A stretch of 64,000 bases of DNA from the NCBI GenBank assembly GCA_024644405.1, contig JAHELC010000010.1, positions 52,596 through 116,595 of the forward strand. Direction: 5' to 3'. The notes under the pieces were generated by a model. The model was not told the DNA's origin. It saw only the letters and a program-made list of their open reading frames with translations, and ran no database searches. Position 1 is the stretch's first letter; every line of letters starts with the position of its first letter. Origin of the DNA: Nitrospinaceae bacterium (lineage in GTDB: Bacteria; Nitrospinota; Nitrospinia; Nitrospinales; Nitrospinaceae). Shown one piece after another: positions 20,511 to 29,371 of this stretch. Made by a program: the position numbers and the translations under genes.

Positions 20511-21782
20511 TTATGAGGTGAACTTTAAAAATTTGCTTTTAACTGCTCGATAAATATCAACTAGAAATGCCTCTAACTGGGAGCGCCAGTAGGATTGCCT
20601 ATCGAATAGTCTGTCGTGAGTCTCAAACAATAATTTCGGAATTTCCAATTTTTCGGGGCATTTGGGCAGGCAATCGCCGCACTCGGTACAGGCGGAAGCG
20701 AAATTTCCGGGGAACCAGTGGCCCTTGCCGCCCAGCATGTTGTAGCGGTACCTCCCGTAAGTCTGCATGTCATAGCCCTCCAGCAGGTTGCGAAAGCGGA
20801 GAACTTCGGGGATGTTGATGTTCTCCGGGCAGGGCAGGCACTCACTGCAGTAGGTGCAAAATTCCGAGATGGAATGGGCTGCGTCATCAACGGTGGCCTT
20901 GACTCCGGCATCCTCTCGGGAAAAATAATCGCCGCCATTCAGCAGGGCGAGGTTCTGATCGAAATGCTCCGGTGCATGCATGCCCAGTGTCAGGGTGGTG
21001 ATCTCGGGATGGCTCAGGCAGAAGCGCCCGTTGAACTGAACTGCGGTCAATGGTTTGCACATTTCTTTCAATTGTTCGGACGGATTCCACAACTGTCCGC
21101 CCTTGTCGTTGGGAGAAATGATGAGAATGCCCAGGTCTTTTTCGCCCGCCAACTCCACCGCGGGCCGGTTCCGTTGGAAAAAATAATAGTAGTGCAGATT
21201 GACGAAACTGAACAAGTCCGTGCGGATGGCCTTTTCTATAATATGAAGAGGCGCGTGGGTGGAGAACCCGATATGGCGGATCATTCCTTCTTCCCGCAGG
21301 CGGTGTAGGGTTTCCACCGGGCCGCCGGGCGCCACCGCCGCTTTGAAACGTTCTTCATTATTAATACCGTGCCAGCCGTAAAAATCGATGTGGTCCAGTT
21401 GCAGGGCTTCCAGCTGTTGTTCCACCAGCGCGCGGGTTTCGTCGCCGGTCATGGGTGCGCCCTTGGTCATCATCTTGAACTGAGTGCGCGGGGTGCCCAG
21501 TTCCTTCAGCACCTTGCCGTACAGGTGCTCGCTTTTGACATAGCCGTAGGCGGTTTCAATATGGTTGATTCCCACTTCAAATGCCCGGCGGGTGGTTTCC
21601 AGGCAATTTTGATACGCCGCTTTGGGGAGATAAGTCCGGGGAGGAGTCCAGCCGTACTTGAACCGCATGCCGCCCAGGGTGAGAACGGAAATCATCTCCC
21701 CGGTTTTGCCGAACCGCCGGTACTCCATGGGCGGCTGTTGGGATACAGGGCGAGCCGATATTTCAGAATAGGGTTGGGTCAT
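20511..21782 (-). CDS. Aldo/keto reductase with C-terminal 4Fe-4S cluster domain
   Basis: The 423-residue protein joins an aldo/keto reductase barrel (MEYRRFGKTGEMISVLTLGG, then INHIETAYGYVKSEHLYG with the catalytic Tyr) to a ferredoxin-like C-terminal region. Cysteines lie in CTYCSECLPCPENI and in CTECGDCLPKCPEKL, enough for two 4Fe-4S clusters. This architecture is the COG1453 group of predicted oxidoreductases, with unknown substrate. The frame is open up to 22385, but that part is antisense to the next gene and has no family match, so I place the start at the ATG at 21782; 21728 is an alternative that begins directly at the AKR domain. It is divergent from the SbcD-like gene. Confidence 0.9.
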   Translation of the reverse strand: MTQPYSEISARPVSQQPPMEYRRFGKTGEMISVLTLGGMRFKYGWTPPRTYLPKAAYQNCLETTRRAFEVGINHIETAYGYVKSEHLYGKVLKELGTPRTQFKMMTKGAPMTGDETRALVEQQLEALQLDHIDFYGWHGINNEERFKAAVAPGGPVETLHRLREEGMIRHIGFSTHAPLHIIEKAIRTDLFSFVNLHYYYFFQRNRPAVELAGEKDLGILIISPNDKGGQLWNPSEQLKEMCKPLTAVQFNGRFCLSHPEITTLTLGMHAPEHFDQNLALLNGGDYFSREDAGVKATVDDAAHSISEFCTYCSECLPCPENINIPEVLRFRNLLEGYDMQTYGRYRYNMLGGKGHWFPGNFASACTECGDCLPKCPEKLEIPKLLFETHDRLFDRQSYWRSQLEAFLVDIYRAVKSKFLKFTS

Positions 21783-21983
21783 GGGTTCCGCCAGCGGTTC
21801 AAAAGAATTGATTTTACCATGCCAGGGAAGAAAAGGACGGCCGTCAATCACCGTAAGCAGGCTGCCGGAAAGAGGGTTGGAAAAGCCAATGAAATCATAG
21901 TACTCTAGCCTCTGCAACCCGGTCCCACCTGACGGTTTCAGTCGGATTTTTTGGTTCTTCCGCCATTTCAGTAAGGAATCATC

Positions 21984-23240
21984 GTGACCCCCTTTCGATT
22001 CATTCATTGTTCCGATCTGCACATTGACAGCCCGTTCAAGGGATTCTCTACAATCAATCCCGATTGGGCTGTGCGTCTGCGCGAAGCGCCCCTGCAATCG
22101 TTTTTGAATATCGTCGACCTGGCGGTTCGGGAACAGGTGGACGCGGTCCTCATCGCCGGCGACGTGTTTGACGGCGAGGACAAAAGCCTGCAGGCGCAGT
22201 TCAAGTTCCGGCGCGGACTGCAAACGCTGTCCGATCATAAAATCCCCGCTTTTATCGCCCACGGCAATCACGATCCCCTCAATACCTGGTCCAGCACTTT
22301 GAAATGGCCGGAGGGGGTGACGGTGTTTCCCGGTTCCGGTGTGCAATCCGTTCCGGTGGTGAAAGAGGGCCGGACGCTGGCGCACATTTATGGCACCAGT
22401 TTTCCCGAACGCGATGTGTTCGACAACCTGACTTCACAGTTCGAACGGCAACAGGACTCGGGTTTCGCGGTGGCGGTTCTGCATGCCAACGTGGGAGGTC
22501 ATCCGGATCACGATCCTTACGCGCCCTGCACGGTGGACGACTTGGTGGCGCGGGGCATGGATTACTGGGCGCTGGGACATATTCATCTGCGCGAGGTGTT
22601 GCGCGAGAGCCATCCGGCGATTGTCTACTGCGGCAATTCGCAGGGGCGGCATTTCAAGGAATCCGGTCCCCGGGGCTGTAGCCTGGTGACGTTGAGTGAG
22701 GGCGCCTTGCCTGATATCAGGTTTATGGCGACCGATACCCTCCGTTTTGTCGAAAGCGCCGTGGACGTGTCCGACTGCGCATCGCTGGACTCGGTAGTAG
22801 AGGAGATCGTCCGCCAGTGCCAGACACTTTTGGAGCAAGCCGAGGGCCGGAGCCTGGTAATCCGCCAGACATTGATTGGACGAACGGAAGTGCATGCGCT
22901 GTTGCGCAAGGGCGGGACGCTGGAAAGTTTGCGGGACGAAGCGTTCCAGAGCTTTTCGGACCGGGGCGCCGGCCTGTGGCTGGAGTTCCGTCTGCAAACC
23001 CGCGGGGCGTACGATATTGACGCCCTGAAACAGGGCAAGGACTTTATCGCCGACTTGATTGCCCTGTATGACAGTCAAATGGCTCCGGGCACTCTGCCGG
23101 AATGCCGGGAATCCCTGAAAGCGCTGTTCCGGTCCTGGGAAGGCGGTTACCTGCTTTCGGAATTGACCGAGGACGAACTGCAGGAGATTTTATTCCAGGC
23201 CCGCAACCTGACCCTGGATATGCTGGTGAACCGTGACTGA
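21984..23240 (+). CDS. SbcD/Mre11-like DNA repair exonuclease (YhaO type)
   Basis: The 418-residue metallophosphoesterase resembles the nuclease subunit of SbcCD/Mre11-Rad50 complexes. Its metal-binding motifs are in order: FIHCSDLHIDSPFKG, IAGDVFDGED, AHGNHDPLNTW, LHANVGGHPDHD and YWALGHIHLRE. The C-terminal 150 residues are the cap and ATPase-binding part. The start is a GTG with AAGGAATC before it. The AAA partner follows 246 bases downstream on the same strand, so the pair likely forms a DNA-end-processing complex. Compared with E. coli SbcD the arrangement is closer to the B. subtilis YhaO/YhaN pair. Confident on family, moderate on physiological role. Confidence 0.9.
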   Translation: MTPFRFIHCSDLHIDSPFKGFSTINPDWAVRLREAPLQSFLNIVDLAVREQVDAVLIAGDVFDGEDKSLQAQFKFRRGLQTLSDHKIPAFIAHGNHDPLNTWSSTLKWPEGVTVFPGSGVQSVPVVKEGRTLAHIYGTSFPERDVFDNLTSQFERQQDSGFAVAVLHANVGGHPDHDPYAPCTVDDLVARGMDYWALGHIHLREVLRESHPAIVYCGNSQGRHFKESGPRGCSLVTLSEGALPDIRFMATDTLRFVESAVDVSDCASLDSVVEEIVRQCQTLLEQAEGRSLVIRQTLIGRTEVHALLRKGGTLESLRDEAFQSFSDRGAGLWLEFRLQTRGAYDIDALKQGKDFIADLIALYDSQMAPGTLPECRESLKALFRSWEGGYLLSELTEDELQEILFQARNLTLDMLVNRD

Positions 23241-23486
23241 CTCTCTAGCGAGGGAAGCGACTCCTTTGCAGGAGGGACAACTTGCTGACGGTTGACAGCT
23301 ATCGATGATCGCTGGGCGCAAGCCCTTTACAGGGCTGGAAACTTTAAAACCGTGAATTGCGCCTGGGAATATTGATTTTTGGAGAACGGTTGGCCAGTTC
23401 CCCCTCCGGGTAGGAACAGCGCCACGCTGGTTTGCATCCAAACGTTTTAAATTGCGAGCGGAGGCACTCCGCTCTGAGTCGACACT
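23241..23486. repeat. Intergenic repeat family R1, copy A
   Basis: The space between the SbcD-like and SbcC-like genes holds a repeat of about 200 bases (roughly 23281-23480). Its recognisable parts are TTTAAAACCGTGAATTGCGC (23344-23363) and GCCAGTTCCCCCTCCGGG (23393-23410). The second is found in exact reverse complement at 55051-55068. Related units occur at 59392-59485 and 60000-60236. A second TTTTAAATTGCGAGCG-like unit follows at 23444. Confidence 0.6.
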
Positions 23487-26198
23487 ATGCAGATTCGAGA
23501 AATCCATATAGAGCGTTTTGGCATATTTTCAAACTGCCGGGTGGTTCCGGTATCGCCGGGTCTGAACGTGGTTTACGGCCGGAACGAGTTCGGCAAGACC
23601 ACCCTGCTGGAATTTATTCGCTGGGTCCTGTTCGGGTTCGAAAAAAAGCGAAAGGGAATGAATGCCTACACGCCGGTGGCCGGCGGCGAGCATTCGGGAA
23701 CATTGATGTGTGAAATGGACAACGGTGAGCGGATTTTCATTTCACGCACCGGGGGCACGCTGGAAGGCCAGGTGAAGGTTCAGGCGGCGGACCGGGAAGG
23801 GACGGGTCAGGCGCACCTGGAATCGTTTCTCGGGCATGCGTCCCGGAAAATTTTCAAAAATATTTATGCTTTTGCGCTGGATGAGTTGCAGGATTTGGAT
23901 TCGCTCATGGAAGAAGAAATCAAAAACAAAATTCTGGGCGCGGGGATGGGCCTGGGCCAGGTGTCGCTGACCGAAGTGGAAAAGGAAATTCGCGATCAAC
24001 AGGATGAACTGTTCAAGGAGAGGGGACGGTCCGACCGGGCTCTGGACAAGATGTTCCGCGAAATCAGAAAGCGGGAAGAGGAACTGCGCGCCCGGTTCAA
24101 CGAAGTGGAGCAGTATGACGAGTTGAATCAAAAGATCGAAGCCCTGGAGCAGGCCCGTCAGGAAGGGGAGTCCGATGTGGAGCGGTTGGAATCGAGACGG
24201 CGGACCCTGGAAGTGAGGCGTGAGTTGTTCGCCGATTTTATCGATCTCAAGGACCAGACCGCCCGGCAGAAAGAACTGGCCGCGGTTCCCGCGATGGAAG
24301 AAGAGAGCATGCTGGTGTTTGAGAAGGTCCAAACTAAAATTGAGGATTTGGGGCAACGGTTGGCGGAGGAAAAGGGCAAGCTTCACCAACTGAAACTGAG
24401 GCGCGATCCGATACACGTCAACCAACGCCTGCTCGACCGGGAAACCGAGATCATGCAACTGCGTCAACTCACAGAATTGGTTCGCTCGGCGCAAGTGGAC
24501 CAACACGCGGTTCTGCAGGAACGGAGTCAATTGAAGGAAAAAATCCGTTCGGAGATTGATGGTATAAACCGGGATTGGGATGAGGACCGTGTGCTTGCCC
24601 TGGAATGGATCGATTCCGAAAAGCAGTTTGTTGAAAAACAGGAACAGGCTTTGTTTCATTCGGAACAATTTGTTGAGAATGTCAAAAACCGTCTGGAACT
24701 TCATCACGAACAACTCGTTACGGACAGTGCCGAACAGAACGATTTCCCCAAGGGACTCCGAGTTTCATCCTGGCTGTTGATGGGAATCGGGCTGGTGGGT
24801 GCCGGCTTTGCGTTGTTCTCGGCCAATATGGAACTGGGAATTTTTATGGGGCTGATGCTGGCCATCGGGATCGGGCTTTATGCCTGGGCTTCCTTCAGCA
24901 GTCCGGAAGGTGAAAAAGAGGACCTGCTGGACAATCTTTTACGGGGAAAGCTGGAAAAAGCGGAAAACGATCTGGATGAGGAGCAGGAGGTCTGGAGGCG
25001 ATGGGTGGCGGACAAGGGACTCGACCCGGAGACATCCACCGCTCTATTCAGGGAGATTCAGATCCGTGTGCGCACCGTCAAGGATTGGGTGCACCAGAAG
25101 AAAAATCTGGATGCCCGTATTGAGCGGATGAAAAAAAAGGAAGAAGAGGCGGAAGAACTGGTTGCCGCTCTTTCCGAATGTGTCAGCGAGGTGTACTTGA
25201 CGAAAGATTTGTTGGTCAACATCGAGGTATTGTCCAAACACTTTGATGAAGCCAGGGAGGATTCCGGCAAGTGCAAGGACCTGGATGGCCAAATCAATGA
25301 GCAGACCGGGCGGATTGAAGGAATCGCTGTCCAGCTGGAAAACCAGCAGGAGTCCTTGAACGATTTGCTTCAATCGGCGAAAGTAGACAGCGAGGAGAGC
25401 TTTCTCCTGCAGTGGGACAGGGCGCAGGAAAAAAGCGCGCTGGGGAAATCCATTCGGGAAATTCAAACGAGAATTCAAACGCGGGTAGGGCTGGGCGAGG
25501 CGTACCAACGTTTCCTGGATTCCATGCAGGACGCCGATCCGGAACAATTGGAGCAGGACTTGGCGGATGTATTGTCCCGGTTGAGCCGTGTCCATGAGGA
25601 GCAGAACCGGGTGAATCAGGAGATCGGGCAATTCCGTGGTGAAGCTTCTCAATTGGCTTCGCGGGAGGATCTGGTCCGTCTGCACAACGAACTGGAGTCT
25701 AAAAAAGAACAATTGGTGAATGGCGCCCGCGAGTGGGCGACGTTGGCGCTGGCCCTGGACATGCTCGGTCAAGCCAAGGTGCGGTATGAGAAAACCCGTC
25801 AGCCTCAGGTGTTCCAGGCGGCGGGCCGCATGTTTGCCCAAATCACCGACGGCAACTATCAGGGAGTGGAAAAACCTCTGGAGAGCGATGAATTCCGGAT
25901 TGTGCAGGGGAACGGGGGATTCAAAACCCCGGTCCAACTCAGCCGCGGCACCCGGGAGCAGTTGTATTTGTCCATGCGGTTCGGTTTGATCGAGGATTAT
26001 GAAACCCGCGCCGAGCCGCTGCCCATTGTGATGGACGATGTGTTCGTCAATTTTGACGACACCCGGCGTGAACATGTTCTGGATATTCTGCGGGACTTTG
26101 CCCGGGACCGGCAGGTGATCATCCTCTCCTGCCACGAGCATTTGGTGGACACCTATTTAAAATATGGCGCTAAACAGGTTGATTTGCAGAGGGAATGA
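23487..26198 (+). CDS. SbcC/Rad50-like AAA ATPase with internal membrane hairpin (YhaN type)
   Basis: The 903-residue protein is an SMC-like ATPase. Walker A is GRNEFGKTT at about residue 31, followed by long coiled coils (SDVERLESRRRTLEVRRELF and others). Two hydrophobic helices lie in the middle at about 427-470 (SWLLMGIGLVGAGFALFS and LGIFMGLMLAIGIGLYAW). The ABC signature region is LSRGTREQLYLSMR, and Walker B with the D-loop is PIVMDDVFVNFDD. It therefore lacks the zinc hook of Rad50 and instead carries a membrane hairpin, as in B. subtilis YhaN. With the upstream nuclease it probably forms a membrane-tethered DNA-processing complex. No good Shine-Dalgarno sequence precedes the ATG. Confidence 0.9.
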   Translation: MQIREIHIERFGIFSNCRVVPVSPGLNVVYGRNEFGKTTLLEFIRWVLFGFEKKRKGMNAYTPVAGGEHSGTLMCEMDNGERIFISRTGGTLEGQVKVQAADREGTGQAHLESFLGHASRKIFKNIYAFALDELQDLDSLMEEEIKNKILGAGMGLGQVSLTEVEKEIRDQQDELFKERGRSDRALDKMFREIRKREEELRARFNEVEQYDELNQKIEALEQARQEGESDVERLESRRRTLEVRRELFADFIDLKDQTARQKELAAVPAMEEESMLVFEKVQTKIEDLGQRLAEEKGKLHQLKLRRDPIHVNQRLLDRETEIMQLRQLTELVRSAQVDQHAVLQERSQLKEKIRSEIDGINRDWDEDRVLALEWIDSEKQFVEKQEQALFHSEQFVENVKNRLELHHEQLVTDSAEQNDFPKGLRVSSWLLMGIGLVGAGFALFSANMELGIFMGLMLAIGIGLYAWASFSSPEGEKEDLLDNLLRGKLEKAENDLDEEQEVWRRWVADKGLDPETSTALFREIQIRVRTVKDWVHQKKNLDARIERMKKKEEEAEELVAALSECVSEVYLTKDLLVNIEVLSKHFDEAREDSGKCKDLDGQINEQTGRIEGIAVQLENQQESLNDLLQSAKVDSEESFLLQWDRAQEKSALGKSIREIQTRIQTRVGLGEAYQRFLDSMQDADPEQLEQDLADVLSRLSRVHEEQNRVNQEIGQFRGEASQLASREDLVRLHNELESKKEQLVNGAREWATLALALDMLGQAKVRYEKTRQPQVFQAAGRMFAQITDGNYQGVEKPLESDEFRIVQGNGGFKTPVQLSRGTREQLYLSMRFGLIEDYETRAEPLPIVMDDVFVNFDDTRREHVLDILRDFARDRQVIILSCHEHLVDTYLKYGAKQVDLQRE

Positions 26199-26214
26199 GG
26201 TTGTGACAAAAGAT

Positions 26215-26244
26215 TTGACAACGAATAAATAATATAATTATCAT
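26215..26244 (+). promoter_or_regulatory. Candidate sigma-70 promoter of the TetR gene
   Basis: TTGACA (26215-26220) is followed after 18 bases by TATCAT (26239-26244), which ends 14 bases before the TetR start codon. The spacer is extremely AT-rich. The -35 box is consensus and the -10 box differs at one position. The transcript leader would be very short, still covering the AGGT ribosome site. Confidence 0.45.
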
Positions 26245-26258
26245 TCACCAGGTAACCT

Positions 26259-26870
26259 ATGAGACACCCCAAGATGAGCACTGACGATCCCACAGCGGAA
26301 GATATCAAAGGCCTGATTTTGGAGAAGGCGATTGACCGTTTTGTCCGGTATGGATTTGGAAAAACCACTATGGTGGAAATCGCCAAGGATTGCGGCATGT
26401 CCGCCGGCAATCTGTATCGTTATTTCGAAAGCAAATTCGATATCGGCGTGGGAGTGGCCCAGGAATATATTTCCAGAGCGGAGCAAATTCTAAAGGACGT
26501 GCTCCAGCGTCCGGGCCTGAAACCTGCCCAGCGGCTGGAAGCTTTTGTTCTGGAAAAATTACGGTTCATGCACAGTCATATCATCGAACAGCCCAATGTG
26601 CAGGACCTGGTCAACTACATTCTGGATGAACGTTGGGATCTGGTGGAACTCCACCGGGATGTTCAGAATTCTCTCATGTCCGAAATCATCACCGAAGGCA
26701 ACCAGTCCGGTGTATTCAAGGTTGCCGATGTGGCTCAGACCGCCAATGCGATATATGCCATGACCACCAAATTCCGACTGCCGCACTTCATCAAAAACGT
26801 AACTTTGGAAGAACTGGAGCAGGAAGCTAAAGCGGTTGTAGTCCTGATGATCCAGGGACTCAAAGGCTGA
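26259..26870 (+). CDS. TetR/AcrR family transcriptional regulator
   Basis: The 203-residue regulator has the N-terminal TetR helix-turn-helix: ILEKAIDRFVRYGFGKTTMV followed by EIAKDCGMSAGNLYRYFESK. The C-terminal 130 residues form the variable ligand-binding helical domain (LEKLRFMHSHIIEQPNVQDL). It has its own promoter candidate and an AGGT ribosome site. It sits directly upstream of a BamE-like lipoprotein and three paralogous lipoproteins on the same strand, 120 bases away, so it may regulate that envelope cluster; this is inference from position only. The ligand cannot be predicted. Confidence 0.92.
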   Translation: MRHPKMSTDDPTAEDIKGLILEKAIDRFVRYGFGKTTMVEIAKDCGMSAGNLYRYFESKFDIGVGVAQEYISRAEQILKDVLQRPGLKPAQRLEAFVLEKLRFMHSHIIEQPNVQDLVNYILDERWDLVELHRDVQNSLMSEIITEGNQSGVFKVADVAQTANAIYAMTTKFRLPHFIKNVTLEELEQEAKAVVVLMIQGLKG

Positions 26871-26990
26871 TCTATTTGCTGTTGGTGCGCCGATTGCTCG
26901 CACACCATTGATAAAAAAGGGTTTCAATTTTTGGAATCCCGGTTATCCTATGAAATATCGAATTACTGAAATTTCTGAATTGGGAGAAGA

Positions 26991-27407
26991 ATGATGAAAG
27001 GTAAAATTTTGTGGATTGTCTCGTTGGGATTTATCCTGTTGTCCTTGCCTGCCTGTTTTAGCCATTCAGGCAGCAGTGCCGGCCCTGATGCCAATGCCTC
27101 CAATTTGACGGTCGGTAAAGTTCAGGGTGAAATCAAAGAAGGCATGCCCGCCTCCGATGTCGCGGCCATCCTGGGATCGCCCAATATTGTGACCACCGAT
27201 GAAAAACGCCGCGAAGTCTGGATTTACGACAAAGTTTCCTCCAACCGCGTGGATACCCGCAACTCCTTCGGGGGGGGCATTATTATCCTGGGAGGCAGTA
27301 CCCGCCAGGCGGAGAGCACCAGCACCCAAAAGACTTTAACGATTATCATTAAATTTGATGAAATGAAAAAGGTTAGAGACTTTGCTTACAACTACACCCA
27401 ATTCTAA
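26991..27407 (+). CDS. BamE/SmpA-like small lipoprotein
   Basis: The 138-residue protein starts with a lipoprotein signal (ILWIVSLGFILLSLPAC, lipobox LPAC at about residues 19-22). The mature part has the SmpA/OmlA pattern: GKVQGEIKEGMPASDVAAIL followed by GSPNIVTTDEKRREVWIYD, the short domain found in BamE and related outer-membrane lipoproteins. A glycine-rich loop (NSFGGGIIILGGST) is unusual. The start could be either of two adjacent ATGs; GGGAGAAGA lies just before them. It overlaps the start of the next lipoprotein gene by about 26 bases, so they are cotranscribed. It is probably an envelope protein, but whether it joins a BAM complex is unknown. Confidence 0.85.
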   Translation: MMKGKILWIVSLGFILLSLPACFSHSGSSAGPDANASNLTVGKVQGEIKEGMPASDVAAILGSPNIVTTDEKRREVWIYDKVSSNRVDTRNSFGGGIIILGGSTRQAESTSTQKTLTIIIKFDEMKKVRDFAYNYTQF

Positions 27408-28005
27408 ATTCCCTTTGGTCAGAAGGCGGATATTCCGGTGGTTGTTACTGCTGATATTCGGAGGCCTGTTGACGGGTTGTGTTCAGCCGATGCCCAAGGT
27501 GGAGAGTTTTTTTGAATTGACTCCGGAAAGCACCCAATACCGGGCTCTGCAGACCCGCATGTTTGAAACGTCCAATGAGAAGGAACTGTTGTCCGCCTCC
27601 GCTGCCGTCCTGCAGGACTTGGGATTCCAGCTGGAGGAAAGTGTTACGGAAGTCGGCATGCTGCGGGCCGCCAAGGAGCGGGGCGCCCGGGAATACGGAC
27701 AGGAAATCATGCAAAGTTTCATTTTTATACTGGGGCTTGTTGGCCAAACCACCATTATAGTGCCGGTGGATGTTCATCAGCAGATCAATGCCACACTGGT
27801 AACCCGCCGGTCGGAGACCGATGCATCCCGTTTCTCGGTGCGCATCCTGTTTCATCGATCGGTGTGGAAGGGCAATGGCCAATCGGACAATCAGTATATT
27901 CCACCGGGACAACAGAGCCTGGAAATGATTGTCGATGCGAAAATTTACCAGCAGTTTTTTGCAAAACTGTCCAAGAGCGTGTTTCTCGAAGCTCATAAAA
28001 TCTGA
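27382..28005 (+). CDS. Lipoprotein, paralogue 1 of a tandem family of three
   Basis: The 207-residue protein begins at a TTG codon preceded by AAGGTTAGAGAC and overlaps the preceding gene; a TTG at 27415 is an alternative. The signal ends at lipobox LTGC (LLLLIFGGLLTGCVQPMPK). The core motif YRALQTRMFETSNEKELLSA with VLQDLGFQLEES recurs in the next two genes. The C-terminal motif IYQQFFAKLSKSVFLEAH also recurs. An internal hydrophobic stretch (SFIFILGLVGQTTIIVPV) is specific to this paralogue and could contact the membrane. The family function is unknown to me; outer-membrane or periplasmic location is inferred from the lipobox. Confidence 0.8.
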   Translation: MLTTTPNSKFPLVRRRIFRWLLLLIFGGLLTGCVQPMPKVESFFELTPESTQYRALQTRMFETSNEKELLSASAAVLQDLGFQLEESVTEVGMLRAAKERGAREYGQEIMQSFIFILGLVGQTTIIVPVDVHQQINATLVTRRSETDASRFSVRILFHRSVWKGNGQSDNQYIPPGQQSLEMIVDAKIYQQFFAKLSKSVFLEAHKI

Positions 28006-28011
28006 GGGAGG

Positions 28012-28449
28012 ATGAATGTGAACGCCCGTAATGGTTTATTGGTTTTAGGCTTGGCTTTTCTTCTGTCGGCATGTGTCGGAGGGGCTCAAAAACCACCGAA
28101 AGAGCTGCTCGCCCTCAACGAGGCCCAAATGAAAATACGGAGTTTTCAGACCCGGGCCTTTGATGTTAAAGATCAGAACAAGGTTTTGAGAGGTGTGGTG
28201 GCCTCTTTGCAGGATCTGGGATTCATCGTCGAACGGGCCAACGGTCCCATGGGATTGGTCACCGCCGGTAAGTTCGGCCCCAATGGCAATGGCTTTGTAC
28301 AAGTGACTGTTGTGGTACGGGCCAAGGGAGCAGAACAGACCGAGGTCCGGGTCAATGCCCTGTTCAATACCAAACCCATCGAAGACCCGAAAGTATACCA
28401 GAACTTTTTCATCGCAGTGGAACGTTCCCTGTTTGTTTCCCGGGGATAA
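28012..28449 (+). CDS. Lipoprotein, paralogue 2 of a tandem family of three
   Basis: This 145-residue protein is the shortest of the three. The signal peptide ends at lipobox LSAC (LLVLGLAFLLSACVGG). The family core is clear: IRSFQTRAFDVKDQNKVLRG with SLQDLGFIVERANGPMGLVT, and the C-terminal block DPKVYQNFFIAVERSLF. It represents the minimal domain, about 110 residues after the cysteine, and so defines the domain boundaries. It starts 7 bases after the stop of paralogue 1, with GGGAGGATGA around the start region acting as ribosome site. Confidence 0.8.
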   Translation: MNVNARNGLLVLGLAFLLSACVGGAQKPPKELLALNEAQMKIRSFQTRAFDVKDQNKVLRGVVASLQDLGFIVERANGPMGLVTAGKFGPNGNGFVQVTVVVRAKGAEQTEVRVNALFNTKPIEDPKVYQNFFIAVERSLFVSRG

Positions 28450-28513
28450 TTAGGGTCGATAGGACACTGCCCGCGTGAACCCTGTTTCTAAAACCTGGAG
28501 CTGCCGGAGAAAA

Positions 28514-29089
28514 ATGAAACTTCCGTTATTGTTCAGAAAACCCTCAAGCCGTTTTGCCGGGGTCCTGCTCGTGAGTCTGATGTTCCAGGGATGCGCCATG
28601 CAATGGGGGGCGGAAATCCAGTGGAATGCCCGCAGCCAGATCCTGATGTCGGAAAAGAGCCAGGTCAAACTGCGGTCGATCCAGAGCCGGGTGTTCGATA
28701 CCACGGATCGAACCAAAATCCTGCGGGCCGCGGTGGCGACCATGCAGGATCTCTTTTTTGATATCGATGTGCTGGATGAGGAATTAGGAGTGGTCTCGGG
28801 TAAAAAGTGGTTCAATCACGATAGTCCCTGGGCGGATCATCCTACCTATTATCTATATCAAACGGATGAGTTGATCCTGTTCAATACCAATTTTCGAAGC
28901 TGGGGACCGTTTAATTATCGAAATGACCTGACCCGCATAACGGTGACCGTACGCCCCAAGGAAAAGACCCGGTCGTTGGTACGCGCCAGTGTGCAATACA
29001 ATATCAGGGCCGTTGAGGACCCTGAAATGTATCAGAAGTTTTTCAAAACCCTCAGTCAATCTCTGTTTCTGACTGCTGAAATGGATTGA
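28514..29089 (+). CDS. Lipoprotein, paralogue 3 of a tandem family of three
   Basis: The protein has 191 residues from the ATG at 28514, which has GGAGAAAA before it; a GTG at 28475 is possible but adds an unlikely N-terminus. The signal ends at FQGC (VSLMFQGCAMQWG). The core motif is LRSIQSRVFDTTDRTKILRA with TMQDLFFDIDVLDEELGVVS, and the C-terminal block is DPEMYQKFFKTLSQSLFLT. An insertion of about 45 residues rich in Trp, Tyr and Asn (KWFNHDSPWADHPTYYLYQT) is specific to this copy. It is the last gene of the TetR-BamE-like-lipoprotein run. Confidence 0.8.
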   Translation: MKLPLLFRKPSSRFAGVLLVSLMFQGCAMQWGAEIQWNARSQILMSEKSQVKLRSIQSRVFDTTDRTKILRAAVATMQDLFFDIDVLDEELGVVSGKKWFNHDSPWADHPTYYLYQTDELILFNTNFRSWGPFNYRNDLTRITVTVRPKEKTRSLVRASVQYNIRAVEDPEMYQKFFKTLSQSLFLTAEMD

Positions 29090-29371
29090 GCCGACGGCTT
29101 TCTCCCTCCTTTCTCCTCCTTTTCATATCTTTGTTTCCTAAGTAATTAACTGTCTGTTCACCCACTCCTGAATGTAACTATTTTGTAAAACGTTCAATGT
29201 TCTATGGCTTTTTGCCAGGCACTTATTATATTGACCAGTGAGAGGCCGCACTTGAAATTCATTGACCTTTGGTGAATGAAAAAATAAGAGGAATAAAAAG
29301 CTTATATTGCGGATCAAATAATCAAGGCTCACTGTTTCGAATCATAACTTCATATCTGGCAGGGGGGAATT
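29090..29371. other. Intergenic region upstream of the CFA synthase gene, no gene seen
   Basis: About 280 AT-rich bases follow the lipoprotein cluster. They contain a pyrimidine-rich run (near 29100-29125) and must hold the CFA synthase promoter, but I see no strong consensus boxes. A 64-codon frame on the other strand lacks a convincing start and codon pattern. Confidence 0.45.

Noticed and set aside
21783..22385. N-terminal extension of the aldo/keto reductase frame by about 200 codons
   Set aside because: It is antisense to the 5' part of the SbcD-like gene, which has its own good start and motifs; the extension has no family match.
29138..29332. 64-codon minus-strand frame before CFA synthase
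   Set aside because: AT-rich, no ribosome site, not in operon context.
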